A stretch of 64,000 bases of DNA from Azotobacter vinelandii (GCF_001571105.1 NZ_BCTD01000012.1), one strand, 5' to 3'; shown: positions 8,301-16,830, counted from the stretch's first letter. The notes: generated by a model from the sequence alone, not told the origin. Numbers and translations are program-made.

Positions 8301-8449
8301 AGCTGCGCCGGCCGCTGGGGCTGGTGATCGTCGGCGGGCTGCTGCTCAGCCAGTTGCTGACCCTGTTCACCACGCCGGTGATCTACCTGCTGTTCGAGCG
8401 CCTGGCGCAGCGCCGCCGCCGCCACGCGGCGGCCGGTGAGCCGGCATGA
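5336..8449 (+). CDS. muxB: RND multidrug efflux pump, MdtB/MuxB type
   Basis: This 1037-residue proton-driven inner-membrane transporter has RND length and layout. TM1 is near residue 12-30, a large periplasmic porter loop follows, and TM2-TM6 surround residue 340-480. The proton-relay aspartates are D401-D402 in GFVIDDAIVVVEN. A second loop and TM7-TM12 follow, with IGIVKKNAIMLIDFA near residue 925. It begins FIRRPIATLLIM as in MdtB. The gene overlaps muxC by four bases (ATGA). Paired pumps of this family act as a hetero-trimer in E. coli MdtBC, so this subunit probably works with MuxC. Confidence 0.93.
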   Translation: MNPSGLFIRRPIATLLIMLAVLLSGLLAYRILPIAALPQVDYPTIQVTTFYPGAGPQVMLTAVTAPLERQLGQMSGLSQMYSTSSGGASVITLKFNLDLSLDEAEQEVQAAINAADSLLPSDLPNPPTYKKVNPADSAVLTLAASSESLPLIEVQDLINTRIALKLSQVSGVGLVSLAGGQQSAIRIRVDPVALAAHGLAPENVYELVNGANVNGSKGGFDGPDHSVTIDANDQLRSAAEYAELVLTYEDGKALRLRDVASLDEAPENLYQRAWAGAKQAIVINIQRQPGANVIQVVDSIEALLPSLRDSLPGAVELEVLADRTQTIRASVEDVQLELILSVALVVLVSFIFLRNLAGTLIPSVAVPLSLIGSFGVMYLAGFSLNNLTLMALTIATGFVIDDAIVVVENIQRHLEEGEPPLQAALKGSAEIVFTVVSLTLSLIAVLIPLLFMGDVVGRLFREFSITLAVSILVSMFVSLTLTPMLCAYLLRHIPAAEESRFSRWGGLQFERLVAVYDRALRWVLAHQGFTLLVAVSTLALTAALYLFVPKGFFPIQDTGQLQGIVQAPQNVSFEEMSRRQQVLVEVLRADPAVASLSSIVGVDGSNVSLNMGRLQIELKPFAERDERADAVIERMRRAAAQVTGVSLYLTASQDLSVDDQVTPSRYQLTLDTPVLADLETWVPRLLERLRARPELRDVVSGLQNASPVAYLQIDRAAAARYGISASDVDTALYNAFGQRLISTIFTQANQYRVVLEVAPAFRRGPADFERVYLTGSATDDSTDGETPMVRLSNIASLRERTGHQSLARLNQTPAVTLSFNLAPGYSLEQARQAVGEACAAIGLPESITLRYQGAADAFATATGNTLWLILAALVTMYIVLGVLYESWIHPVTILSTLPSAAIGALLALLASDSEFGLIALIGVILLIGIVKKNAIMLIDFALDRQQRGLAAREAIHEACLLRFRPILMTTLAALLGALPLMLAQGAGAELRRPLGLVIVGGLLLSQLLTLFTTPVIYLLFERLAQRRRRHAAAGEPA

Positions 8450-11400
8450 ACTTCTCGCGGCCCTTCATCCTCCGCCCGGTCGCCACCCTGCTGCTGAGCC
8501 TGGCGCTGGTGCTGGCCGGCGCGCTGGGCTACCGGCTGCTGCCGGTGGCGCCGCTGCCGCAAGTGGATTTCCCCACCATCATGGTCGAGGCCAGCCTCGC
8601 CGGGGCCAGCCCGGAAACCATGGCGGCGACCGTGGCGATGCCGCTGGAGCGGGCCATGGGGCAGATCGCCGGGATCACCGAGATGACCTCGACCAGCTCC
8701 CAGGGCTCGACCAACGTGATCGTCCAGTTCGACCTGGACCGCGACATCGACGGCGCCGCGCGGGACGTGCAGGCCGCCATCAACGCGGCGCGCAGCCTGC
8801 TGCCGAGCAGCATGAAATCGCTGCCCACCTACCGCAAGGCGAACCCCTCGGACGCGCCCATCCTGATGCTCTCGCTGATCTCGGAGAGCCTGAGCAGCGG
8901 CGAGCTGTACGACCTGGCCTCCAGCAAGCTGCAGCAGAAGATCGCCCAGGTGAAGGGCGTCGGCGAAGTCTCCCTGCGCGGCAGCGCCCTGCCGGCGGTG
9001 CGCATCGACCTGCAGCCGCAGCCCTTGAGCCAGTACGGGATTTCCCTGGAGACGGTGCGCAGCCGCATCGCCGAGGCCACCAGCAACCTGCCCAAGGGCT
9101 CCCTGCAGGGCGAACGGCAGCACTGGTGGATCGACGCCAACGCCCAGTTGACCCGCGCCGCCGACTACCGCGACCTGCCGATCGCCTACGCGGACGGCAA
9201 GGCGCTGCGCCTGGGCGACGTGGCCAACGTCTACGACTCGGTGCAGGACCTCTACACCGCCGGCTTCCACGACAACCGCCCCTCGGTGACCATCGGCGTG
9301 ACCCGCCAGGCCGGGGCGAACATGCTGGAAACCATCGACAGCATCAAGGCGCTGCTGCCGCTGCTGCGTGGCATGCTGGACGGGCAGGCCGAGCTGGTGG
9401 TGGCCATCGACCGCTCGCCGAACATCCGCGCCTCGCTGCTGGACACCGAGGAAACCCTGCTGATCGCCATCCTGCTGGTGATCGCGGTGGTCTTCGTATT
9501 CCTGCGCGACGCCCGTGCGCTGCTGATCCCGGCGGCGACCCTGCCGATCTCGCTGATCGGCACCTGCGCGGTGATGTACCTCTTGGGCTACAGCCTGAAC
9601 AACCTGTCGCTGATGGCGCTGATCATCGCCACCGGCTTCGTGGTGGACGACGCCATCGTGGTGCTGGAGAACATCAGCCGCCACCTGGAGGCCGGCTCGT
9701 CGCCGCTGCGGGCGGCGCTGCGCGGCACGCGGGAAGTGGGCTTCACCGTGCTGGCGATGACTCTCTCGCTGATCGCCGTGTTCATCCCCATCCTGCTGAT
9801 GGGCGACATCGTCGGCCGGCTGTTCCGCGAGTTCGCCGTCACCCTGTCGGTGGCCCTGCTGATTTCCATGCTGGTGTCGCTGACCCTGACGCCCATGCTC
9901 TGCTCGCGCCTGCTGAAGGCGCACGCAGGAACCACGGACAACGCGTTGTACCGGCTGATCGAACGCCTGCTGGACGCCCTGGCGGCGGCCTATGCGCGCA
10001 GTCTGGAATGGGTGATGCGCCACCGCCGGCTGACCCTGGCGAGCCTGCTGCTGACGGTGGCCGTCAACCTCTTCCTGTTCGCGGTGGTGCAGAAGGGCTT
10101 CTTCCCCAACCAGGACACCAACATGCTGATGGGCCAGTTGCGGGCGGATCAGAACACCTCGTTCCAGTCCCTCGAACCCCGGCTGCTGGCCTTCAGCGAA
10201 CTGATCCGCCAGGACCCGGACGTGCAGGGCGTGATGGCCTCCACCGGCAGCGGCGGCTTCGGTTCGCGCAACACCGGCAATTTCTTCGTGCGCCTCAAGG
10301 ACAGCGACCAGCGCACCGCCACCGCCATGGAGATCGCCAACCGGCTGAGCGCCAGGACCCGCCACGTCGCCGGCGCCTCGCTGTTTTTGATGCCGGCGGA
10401 AGACCTGCGCATCGGCGGGCGCAGCGCCAACGCCCTGTACCAGTACAGCCTGCAGTCGGAAGACCTGGCGACCCTGCGCGAATGGACGCCCAAGGTTCAC
10501 GCCACCTTCAAGCAGTTGCCGCAGCTCAGCGGGGTGGACAGCGATTCGCAGACCGGCGGCCAGGAAGTGAAGCTGGTCTTCGACCGCCAGCGGGCGATCC
10601 AGCACGGGCTGGACGTGGCGGATCTCGACGACTTCCTCAACAACGCCTTCAGCCAGCGGCAGGTGGCGACCCAGTACCGGGAACTGAACCAGTACTACAC
10701 CATCATGGGTCTGGACCCGGCCTATACCCACGATCCCGAGGTGCTGGAGCGGCTCAAGGTGCTCAACGCCCAGGGCGAGGCCATCCCGCTGTCCCGGCTG
10801 GCGCGCATCGAGAGCGCCAACGGTTCCCTCTCGGTGGCGCACCAGAACCAGATGGCGACCAGCACCGTCGCCTTCAACCTTGCCGACGGCGTTTCGCTGC
10901 AGGCGGCCAAGGCCGCCATCGACCAGGCGCTGGTGAGTATCGGCCTGCCTGGCTCGGTGCACGGCGGCCTGCAGGGCACCGCGCAAGCCTACGAAAGCCT
11001 CGCCGCCAGCATGCCCTGGCTGATCCTGGCGGCGCTGGCCGCCGTCTACATCGTGCTGGGCATCCTCTACGAAAGCCTGATCCACCCGCTGACCATCCTT
11101 TCCACGCTGCCCTCGGCCGGGGTCGGCGCCCTGTTGCTGCTGATCGCCACCGGCACGCAACTGACGGTGATCGCGCTGATCGGCATCCTGCTGCTGATCG
11201 GCATCGTCAAGAAGAACGCCATCATGCTGATCGACTTCGCCCTGCTGGCCGAGCGCAACCAGGGCCTGGCGCCGCGCGAGGCCATACTGCTGGCCTGCCG
11301 GATGCGTTTCCGGCCGATCATGATGACCACCCTGGCGGCCTTCTTCGGCGCCCTGCCGATGGTGCTGGAGAGCGGCGGCGACGCCGACCTGCGGCGCCCG

Positions 11401-11547
11401 CTGGGGCTGACCATCTGCGGCGGGCTGGCGCTCAGCCAGTTGCTGACGCTCTACACCACGCCGGTGGTCTACCTCTACCTCGACCGTTTCGGCCGCAGCA
11501 TCGCCCGTTTCTGGCGTGTGCATGTCCGCCGTCTGCCTGCCCTGTGA
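8446..11547 (+). CDS. muxC: RND multidrug efflux pump, MdtC/MuxC type
   Basis: The second RND subunit has 1033 residues and is similar to MuxB throughout, probably from an ancient tandem duplication. It has the N-terminal FILRPVATLLLS, the TM4 acidic pair D401-D402 in GFVVDDAIVVLEN, and the C-terminal IGIVKKNAIMLIDFA. Its start lies inside the muxB stop, coupling translation. In E. coli MdtBC only one of the two subunits drives proton transport, but both retain the TM4 aspartates here, so the division of labour cannot be read from this motif. It is followed nine bases later by the outer-membrane factor. Confidence 0.93.
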   Translation: MNFSRPFILRPVATLLLSLALVLAGALGYRLLPVAPLPQVDFPTIMVEASLAGASPETMAATVAMPLERAMGQIAGITEMTSTSSQGSTNVIVQFDLDRDIDGAARDVQAAINAARSLLPSSMKSLPTYRKANPSDAPILMLSLISESLSSGELYDLASSKLQQKIAQVKGVGEVSLRGSALPAVRIDLQPQPLSQYGISLETVRSRIAEATSNLPKGSLQGERQHWWIDANAQLTRAADYRDLPIAYADGKALRLGDVANVYDSVQDLYTAGFHDNRPSVTIGVTRQAGANMLETIDSIKALLPLLRGMLDGQAELVVAIDRSPNIRASLLDTEETLLIAILLVIAVVFVFLRDARALLIPAATLPISLIGTCAVMYLLGYSLNNLSLMALIIATGFVVDDAIVVLENISRHLEAGSSPLRAALRGTREVGFTVLAMTLSLIAVFIPILLMGDIVGRLFREFAVTLSVALLISMLVSLTLTPMLCSRLLKAHAGTTDNALYRLIERLLDALAAAYARSLEWVMRHRRLTLASLLLTVAVNLFLFAVVQKGFFPNQDTNMLMGQLRADQNTSFQSLEPRLLAFSELIRQDPDVQGVMASTGSGGFGSRNTGNFFVRLKDSDQRTATAMEIANRLSARTRHVAGASLFLMPAEDLRIGGRSANALYQYSLQSEDLATLREWTPKVHATFKQLPQLSGVDSDSQTGGQEVKLVFDRQRAIQHGLDVADLDDFLNNAFSQRQVATQYRELNQYYTIMGLDPAYTHDPEVLERLKVLNAQGEAIPLSRLARIESANGSLSVAHQNQMATSTVAFNLADGVSLQAAKAAIDQALVSIGLPGSVHGGLQGTAQAYESLAASMPWLILAALAAVYIVLGILYESLIHPLTILSTLPSAGVGALLLLIATGTQLTVIALIGILLLIGIVKKNAIMLIDFALLAERNQGLAPREAILLACRMRFRPIMMTTLAAFFGALPMVLESGGDADLRRPLGLTICGGLALSQLLTLYTTPVVYLYLDRFGRSIARFWRVHVRRLPAL

Positions 11548-11555
11548 GATTCGCC

Positions 11556-13079
11556 ATGGCTCTACCGTCCCTTTTCTTGCGTATCCGGCCGCTGACCCTG
11601 GCGCTGACCCTCGGCGGGCTGAGCGGCTGCATGCTCGGCCCGGACTACCAGCGCCCGGCTGTGAGCATGCCGGTCGACTACAAGGAGGCCGCCGGCTGGA
11701 AGGCCGCCACACCGCGCGACGGCGAGGCGCGCGGCGACTGGTGGCGGGTCTATGGCGACGCGCGGCTCGACGCGCTGCTGGTCCAGGTGGAAGTCTCCAA
11801 CCAGAACGTGGCGCAGTACCTGGCCCAGTACGCCCAGGCGCTGGCCCTGACCGGACAGTCGCGGGCGGACCTGTTTCCTTCCCTGCGGGGCAGCGCCGGC
11901 ATGACCCGCAGCGGCTCGGGCGGCGGCACCTACCTGACCTCCAGCACGGGCTCCTCCACCAGCAGCGCTACCGGCAGCAGCGGCAGCGAAGGCGTCACCC
12001 AGAGCAGCAGCCGCAGCGTGTCGGGCATCAGCGACAACTACTCCGCGCAGCTCAGCCTGAGCTGGGAACTGGACCTGTGGGGCAAGCTGCGCCGCACCCT
12101 GGAGGAGGACCGCGCCAGCGCCGAGGCCAGCGCCGCCGAACTGGCCGACGCCACCCTGAGCGCGCAGTCCAGCCTGGCGCAGAACTATTTCCAGCTCCGC
12201 GTGCTGGACGAGCGTATCAGGCTCTACGACATCAACATCCGCTCCTATGAGCGCTACCTGCGGGTGGTGCGCGACCAGTACGAGGAAGGCCAGACCTCGC
12301 GGGCCACCCTGGCCCAGGCGGAAACCCAACTGGAATCGGCGCGCGCCTCGTCCCTGGACCTGCGCTGGCAGCGCGCCCAGTACGAGCACGCCATCGCCAT
12401 CCTGATCGGCAAGGCGCCGGCGGAGTTCTCCCTGCCGGTGGCGGAGCGCTTCGAACAGCGGATTCCCGAGACCTCGGCCGGCGTGGCCTCCAGCCTGCTG
12501 GAGCGGCGCCCGGATATCGCCGCCGCCGAGCGCGACGTGGCGGCGGCGAACGCCGCCATCGGCGTCGCCAAGAGCGGCTATTTCCCCGACCTGACTCTGA
12601 GCGCCAGCGGCGGCTTCCAGGATTCCGGCACCAAGAAACTGTTCACCGTGGCCAACCGCTTCTGGTCCATCGGTCCCTCGTTCAGCCAGACGCTGTTCGA
12701 CTTCGGCTCCACCCGCGCCGAGGTCGCCCAGGCCCGCGCCAGCTACGACGCCGCCGTGGCGACCTACCGGCAGACGGTGCTGGACGCCTTGGGCGAGGTG
12801 GAGGACTACCTGGTCGAACTGCGTACCCTGGAAACCGAACTGGCCGCCCGGCGCCGGGCGGCGGACGCGGCCCGGGAATCCGAACGGGTCACCTACGACC
12901 AGTACGAGGAAGGGATGATCGACTACCTGGACGTGGCGACCACCCAGAACACCAGCCTGAGCGAGCAGCAGAGCGTGCTGCAACTGGTCGGCACCCAACT
13001 GGTGGCCAGCGTGCAACTGATCGTGGCGCTGGGCGGCGGTTGGCAGAATGAAACGGAGGCGCCGGCCACGGCTCGCTGA
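11556..13079 (+). CDS. opmB: Outer-membrane efflux channel lipoprotein (OpmB/TolC-like, NodT family)
   Basis: This 507-residue outer-membrane factor completes the tripartite pump. A signal peptide ends in the lipobox LSGC with acylated C25, followed by LGPDYQRP, typical of NodT-family channels. Two repeated OEP domains follow, with LSWELDLWGKLRRTLE near residue 170 and LERRPDIAAAERDVAAANAAIG near residue 315. An unusual insert rich in Ser, Gly and Thr occupies about residues 115-160. The gene is the last of the muxABC-opmB operon, and no strong terminator follows. The name opmB is by operon analogy with Pseudomonas MuxABC-OpmB. Confidence 0.9.
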   Translation: MALPSLFLRIRPLTLALTLGGLSGCMLGPDYQRPAVSMPVDYKEAAGWKAATPRDGEARGDWWRVYGDARLDALLVQVEVSNQNVAQYLAQYAQALALTGQSRADLFPSLRGSAGMTRSGSGGGTYLTSSTGSSTSSATGSSGSEGVTQSSSRSVSGISDNYSAQLSLSWELDLWGKLRRTLEEDRASAEASAAELADATLSAQSSLAQNYFQLRVLDERIRLYDINIRSYERYLRVVRDQYEEGQTSRATLAQAETQLESARASSLDLRWQRAQYEHAIAILIGKAPAEFSLPVAERFEQRIPETSAGVASSLLERRPDIAAAERDVAAANAAIGVAKSGYFPDLTLSASGGFQDSGTKKLFTVANRFWSIGPSFSQTLFDFGSTRAEVAQARASYDAAVATYRQTVLDALGEVEDYLVELRTLETELAARRRAADAARESERVTYDQYEEGMIDYLDVATTQNTSLSEQQSVLQLVGTQLVASVQLIVALGGGWQNETEAPATAR

Positions 13080-13286
13080 GCGCATCCACTGTGTGACTCC
13101 GGTCGCCGGAAAGGCCCCGTTGCTGATAATTTCGTCATGAGTCCATCCAACCCCCTTCGGGCAAGGGCGTGGGCGAGGGAAGCGGTCAACGGATGGCGGC
13201 GGGAAAACGGGAATGGATTCGTTTGGTTTTAGCAGGGAAGGTACGGCCCGTGGCCGGCGACGCTTCCTGTCGATGTCGGACAATCC
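13080..13286. other. Gene-free stretch after the efflux operon
   Basis: These 207 bases contain no convincing gene. A weak small stem (CCGGTCGCCGG, about 13099-13109) and CCCTTCGGGCAAGGGCG-type GC-rich sequence (about 13150-13170) are present. A related CCCCTT...AAGGGG sequence occurs at 17680-17696. No promoter could be assigned with confidence for the next gene. Confidence 0.4.
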
Positions 13287-13784
13287 ATGGCGGCGATGAA
13301 CCCGATGAATACCTGGAACAGACGGATGCTCTGCTGCGTCCTGGCCGGCCTGCTCACGGCTTGCTCATCGGCGGGGCCGGGGGAGGGACAGCAGGGCGGC
13401 GCGGCCCGGGCCCGGCAATCCGGGCAGCCGAAACCGGCCGTGGACGCCGGCGGGGCCGAGATGTTGCCGGTGGTTTCCTGGCGCCTGTCGCCCGGTCCGA
13501 TCGAGAGCCGCGCGATCGAGGCGCCGGGCATGCGGCCGGTGTTCCTGGTCGGCGACGACAGTCTGTCGAGGAGCTGGCTACGGGCGAAGCGGGACCGGCT
13601 GCGGCGCCTGAATGCGCTCGGCCTGGTGGTGAACGTCGCTTCGCCGGCGGGTCTCGCGGAGTTGCGCGGGCTGGCGGAGGGACTGTCGCTGATCCCGGTG
13701 TCCGGCGACGATCTGGCGGCCCTGCTGGGGTTCGCCCACTACCCGGTGCTGGTCACTTCCACCTACATCGAGCAATGGCCATGA
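13287..13784 (+). CDS. Orphan ICE-associated lipoprotein, PFL_4695/TIGR03765 family
   Basis: This protein has about 165 residues and no catalytic motif. A signal peptide ends in the lipobox LTAC (cysteine near residue 26), so it is probably a lipoprotein. The body has the marks of the integrating-conjugative-element protein family TIGR03765: PVVSWRLSPGP, a GMRPVFLVGDD motif, SRSWLRAKRDRLRRLNALGLVVNV, and the terminal VSGDDLAALLGFAHYPVLVTST. Members normally sit in type IV secretion modules of ICEs. None of the usual neighbours (TraD, TraG, integrase) is present, so it is a stray or domesticated copy. A start at 13296 (MNPMNTW) is equally possible; neither has a strong binding site. Confidence 0.75.
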   Translation: MAAMNPMNTWNRRMLCCVLAGLLTACSSAGPGEGQQGGAARARQSGQPKPAVDAGGAEMLPVVSWRLSPGPIESRAIEAPGMRPVFLVGDDSLSRSWLRAKRDRLRRLNALGLVVNVASPAGLAELRGLAEGLSLIPVSGDDLAALLGFAHYPVLVTSTYIEQWP

Positions 13785-13817
13785 GTCTTGCAAGGCCCGC
13801 CGCTGCCTCGAGGCGGG

Positions 13818-13840
13818 GCGCCCTGCGCGGGGCAGGGCGC
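13818..13840. terminator. GC-rich hairpin between convergent genes
   Basis: GCGCCCTGC (13818-13826) and GCAGGGCGC (13832-13840) form a perfect 9-bp stem with a 5-base loop. It lies between the convergent ICE-family gene and the DUF2501 gene. No T-run follows on either strand, so termination activity is only inferred from position. Confidence 0.4.
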
Positions 13841-13850
13841 TTGCCGGGGA

Positions 13851-14369
13851 TCAGAGCAGCGATTTGCCGTAGCTCAGAACCTGGTCGCAGACCTTGTCGG
13901 TCAATTTCTGCTTGAGGGTGCTGCTGCTCAGGTCGACTTCCGTGCCGCTGTCACCACCCAGGATACCCTGGAGTCCCTGCTGGTAACCTTCATCCTGGGT
14001 CGCCTCTTCCTGGCCGCCGAGCAGTCCGGTGAGCTTGCTGCTGATGCTACTGGCGTCGCTCTTCAGGTAGTTGTTGTTGACGCAGTACTGCAGTACGCCG
14101 GCCACGTTTCCGGTGCCGACCGAATCCAGTGAGGGCACGGAAACGCCGGTCAGGCCGGTCAGCCCACCCAGTCCGCCGAGACCGCTGGTCTGGGTCGCCT
14201 GGGTGGCCTGCTGGGTCGTCTCGCCGCTGTTCTTGTTGCCCATGGCGCCATTGAGAATGCCCAGCGCGCTGGAAACGCCGCTGCTTTCGGCCTGGCTCTG
14301 GCCGGCGACGCCCGCCAGCAGGGCGAACAGCAGAACGGCACGGGAGGTGAAGCGTTTGTCTCGAATCAT
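13851..14369 (-). CDS. DUF2501 secreted protein (YjjA-like)
   Basis: This 172-residue protein has a clear signal peptide (about residues 1-27, ending AGQSQA) and a DUF2501 body. An early region of S, T, Q and G includes a short GLGGLGGLTGLTG repeat, followed by a conserved half with VLQYCVNNNYLK and LTDKVCDQVLSYGKSLL. The two cysteines could form a periplasmic disulfide. The function of DUF2501 is unknown. It is a single gene with GGAG before the start, convergent with the ICE-family lipoprotein gene. Confidence 0.8.
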   Translation of the reverse strand: MIRDKRFTSRAVLLFALLAGVAGQSQAESSGVSSALGILNGAMGNKNSGETTQQATQATQTSGLGGLGGLTGLTGVSVPSLDSVGTGNVAGVLQYCVNNNYLKSDASSISSKLTGLLGGQEEATQDEGYQQGLQGILGGDSGTEVDLSSSTLKQKLTDKVCDQVLSYGKSLL

Positions 14370-14537
14370 GGTAAGACTCCAACGACATCGAATGAATCAA
14401 ACGTCCGTTTGGACAACGCACTGTGCCAGATAGTTACCGCAGGTTTCCATCGGACGTGGTGCCGTTCCCGTGGCGAATGGCGGGGCGGGGAAACGGCGGT
14501 GCGACAGGCGCCGCCGTTTCCGGCTGGAGCGCGGCGG

Positions 14538-15722
14538 TCAGGCGATCTCTTCGTAGGGCAGGCCGACGTAGTTCTCGGCGATGGTCACGCGGCCCGCTTC
14601 GGAGTCGAGGTAGTAGTCGCGGTCGGCCAGTTGCATGCGCCTGTCGAAGGCGTCGCTACCTTCGAAGTCGTGCAGCAGGTTGGTCATGAACCAACTGAAG
14701 CGTTCGCCTTTCCAGACCCGGCGCAGGGCCAGCTCGGAGTATTTTTCCAGGAGCTCGGTGCGGCCTTCGCGGTAGACCTTGAGCAGGATGCGGTACAGGT
14801 AGCAGACGTCGCTGCCCGCCAGGTTCAGGCCCTTGGCGCCGGTCGGCGGGACGATGTGCGCCGCGTCGCCGACCAGGAACAGCCGGCCGTACTGCATGGG
14901 CTCGACCACGTAGCTGCGCAGCGGCGCGATGCTTTTCTCCAGCGACGGCCCGGTGACCAGCCTGTTCGCCACGTCGCCCGGCAGGCGGCGCTTGAGTTCG
15001 TTCCAGAAGCGCTCGTCGGACCAGTCCTCGACCCTGTCGCTCAGCGGCACCTGCAGGTAGTAGCGGCTGCGCGTCGGCGAACGCTGGCTGCAGAGCACGA
15101 AGCCCAGGTCGGTGTGCGCATAGATCAGTTCCTCGTGCACCGGCGGCGTGTCGGACAGCAGGCCGAGCCAGCCGAACGGGTAGACGCGCTCGTAATGCGA
15201 CAGCGCCTCGGCCGGGATGCTCTGGCGCGACACGCCGTGGAAGCCGTCGCAGCCGGCGATGTAGTCGCAGTCGAGACGATGGGTCTGGCCATCCTTCTCG
15301 TAGGTGACATGGGGCATTCCGTCCTTGAGGCCGGACAATCGCACGTTCTGCGCCTCGTAGACGATCGGCGCGCCGCTGGCCCGGCGCGCGTCCATCAGGT
15401 CGCGGGTGACTTCGGTCTGGCCGTAGACCATCACCGTCTTGCCGCCGGACAGGGCCTTGAGGTCGAGACGGATGCGCCGCCCCGAGCAGGCCAGCTCGAT
15501 GCCCTCGTGGACCAGGCCTTCGCGGTCCATGCGTTCGGCCACGCCGGCCTCGCGCAACAGGTCGACCACGCCCTGTTCGAGCACGCCGGCGCGGATGCGG
15601 CCGAGCACGTAGTCGGGGCTGTGACGTTCGAGGATCACGTTGTCGATGCCGGCCTTGTGCAGCAGTTGGCCGAGGAGCAGGCCGGACGGACCGGCGCCGA
15701 TGATTGCCACTTGAGTCTTCAT
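14538..15722 (-). CDS. pobA: 4-hydroxybenzoate 3-monooxygenase (PobA)
   Basis: This FAD enzyme hydroxylates 4-hydroxybenzoate to protocatechuate using NADPH and O2, feeding the beta-ketoadipate pathway. At 394 residues it equals the Pseudomonas enzyme in length. It shows the FAD fingerprint GAGPSGL (residues 9-15), H72, the substrate residues Y201, S212 and R214, the GDAAH flavin motif, and Y385 near the C-terminus, all at classical positions. The ring-cleavage genes are not in this window. It is divergent from pobR, and GGAGA precedes the start. Confidence 0.97.
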   Translation of the reverse strand: MKTQVAIIGAGPSGLLLGQLLHKAGIDNVILERHSPDYVLGRIRAGVLEQGVVDLLREAGVAERMDREGLVHEGIELACSGRRIRLDLKALSGGKTVMVYGQTEVTRDLMDARRASGAPIVYEAQNVRLSGLKDGMPHVTYEKDGQTHRLDCDYIAGCDGFHGVSRQSIPAEALSHYERVYPFGWLGLLSDTPPVHEELIYAHTDLGFVLCSQRSPTRSRYYLQVPLSDRVEDWSDERFWNELKRRLPGDVANRLVTGPSLEKSIAPLRSYVVEPMQYGRLFLVGDAAHIVPPTGAKGLNLAGSDVCYLYRILLKVYREGRTELLEKYSELALRRVWKGERFSWFMTNLLHDFEGSDAFDRRMQLADRDYYLDSEAGRVTIAENYVGLPYEEIA

Positions 15723-15889
15723 TGTTGTTGTCTCTCCGGGTTGGGGCCGGCCTGCCCGTGCAGAGCCGGCTGCGCTGAAGGCCTCTGCATTTTTATTTGG
15801 ATGGATGAGGAAAATAAGGTGATTTGGACGGTATTACTGGTACTTTCGGATGATTCGTTCGGTTATCGAGCCAGAGGAGAGCGCAGCCC
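15723..15889. promoter_or_regulatory. Divergent pobA/pobR control region
   Basis: This 167-bp region should contain the PobR operator. ATTTGGATGG (15795-15804) and ATTTGGACGG (15822-15831) are near-identical direct repeats 27 bp apart, and a partial third copy, CGGATGA, starts at 15847. AraC-family regulators bind direct repeats, so these are the best operator candidates. AT-rich tracts (CATTTTTATTT and GAAAATAAGG) around the first copy may belong to the pobA promoter. Confidence 0.4.
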
Positions 15890-16801
15890 ATGAGGCCGAT
15901 CGCGCCCGACATTCCGGTGTTCAAGCTGTACGGGGAACGACTGGCCTGGCCGACGCCGGACCTTTTGCATTGCGAGTCGATCCCGCAGCGCAGCAGCCTG
16001 CATCGCTGGGAGATCAGGCCGCACCGTCATGCCGACCTGTTCCAGTTGCTCTATGTCCAGGCGGGCGAGGCGCTGGTCGAGGTGGAGAACCAGCACCTGC
16101 GCCTGGCCGAGGCGGCGATCCAGGTAGTGCCGCCGCTCTGCGTGCACGGCTTCCGCTTCTCCGAGGACATCCAGGGCTACGTACTGACCCTGGCCGCGCC
16201 CCTGGTGGCGCATTTGGAGGAGCTCCTGGGACACAACCTGGGCGTTCAGGGCGGATTCGCCTGCCATCCGGTCGGTGCGGATCGGACCTGGCTCGATGCG
16301 CTGTTCGAGACGCTCTTTCGCGAATACCGGGGGCACGAACCGGGGCGCGAGTTGCAGTTGCAGTCGCTGGTCAACCTGCTGATGGTCTGGCTCGGCCGCC
16401 GCGAACGCCGGCACGCCGCCTCACTCGGCGCCAGCGAGCGCAGCCGCCAGTACCTGGCGCGCTTCATGCGGCTGGTCGAGCAGCATTACCGCGAACACCT
16501 GTCGGTGGATGAGTTCGCGCACCGCATCGGGCTATCCGGCGTCTACCTGAACAGCCTGTGCCGCCGACTGGTCGGGCAGAGCGCCCTGCAGGTGATCCAT
16601 CAGCGTCTGCTGCTGGAGGCCAAGCGCAACCTGATCTACACCACCATGACCGTCAACGAGCTTTCCGACGCGCTCGGCTTCAACGATCCGGCATATTTCT
16701 CGCGGTTCTTCCGCCGCCTCGCCGGGCAGTCGCCGAAGGCCTTCCGCCTGAGCGCGGCGGCCGGCGGCATGTCGACGCCGGGGCGGGACGATGAGGAATG
16801 A
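15890..16801 (+). CDS. pobR: AraC-family regulator of pobA (PobR)
   Basis: This 303-residue activator is presumed to switch on pobA in response to 4-hydroxybenzoate. A cupin-like sensor domain has RPHRHADLFQLLYVQAG near residue 43 and VPPLCVHGFRF near residue 83. The C-terminal double HTH has SVDEFAHRIGLSGVYLNSLCRR and LSDALGFNDPAYFSRFFRRLAGQSPKAFR. AGGAG lies nine bases upstream of the start. The divergent layout with pobA is the classical arrangement for AraC-type PobR in Pseudomonas and Azotobacter; Acinetobacter uses an unrelated IclR-type PobR. Confidence 0.9.
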   Translation: MRPIAPDIPVFKLYGERLAWPTPDLLHCESIPQRSSLHRWEIRPHRHADLFQLLYVQAGEALVEVENQHLRLAEAAIQVVPPLCVHGFRFSEDIQGYVLTLAAPLVAHLEELLGHNLGVQGGFACHPVGADRTWLDALFETLFREYRGHEPGRELQLQSLVNLLMVWLGRRERRHAASLGASERSRQYLARFMRLVEQHYREHLSVDEFAHRIGLSGVYLNSLCRRLVGQSALQVIHQRLLLEAKRNLIYTTMTVNELSDALGFNDPAYFSRFFRRLAGQSPKAFRLSAAAGGMSTPGRDDEE

Positions 16802-16830
16802 GGGAAGGCCGCGATGGCCTAAAGGACGGC

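Noticed and set aside
5099..11712. Two open frames of about 1100 codons antisense to muxB and muxC
   Set aside because: Composition (long Q, G, R, D and H runs) is typical of antisense frames; the RND motifs lie on the plus strand.
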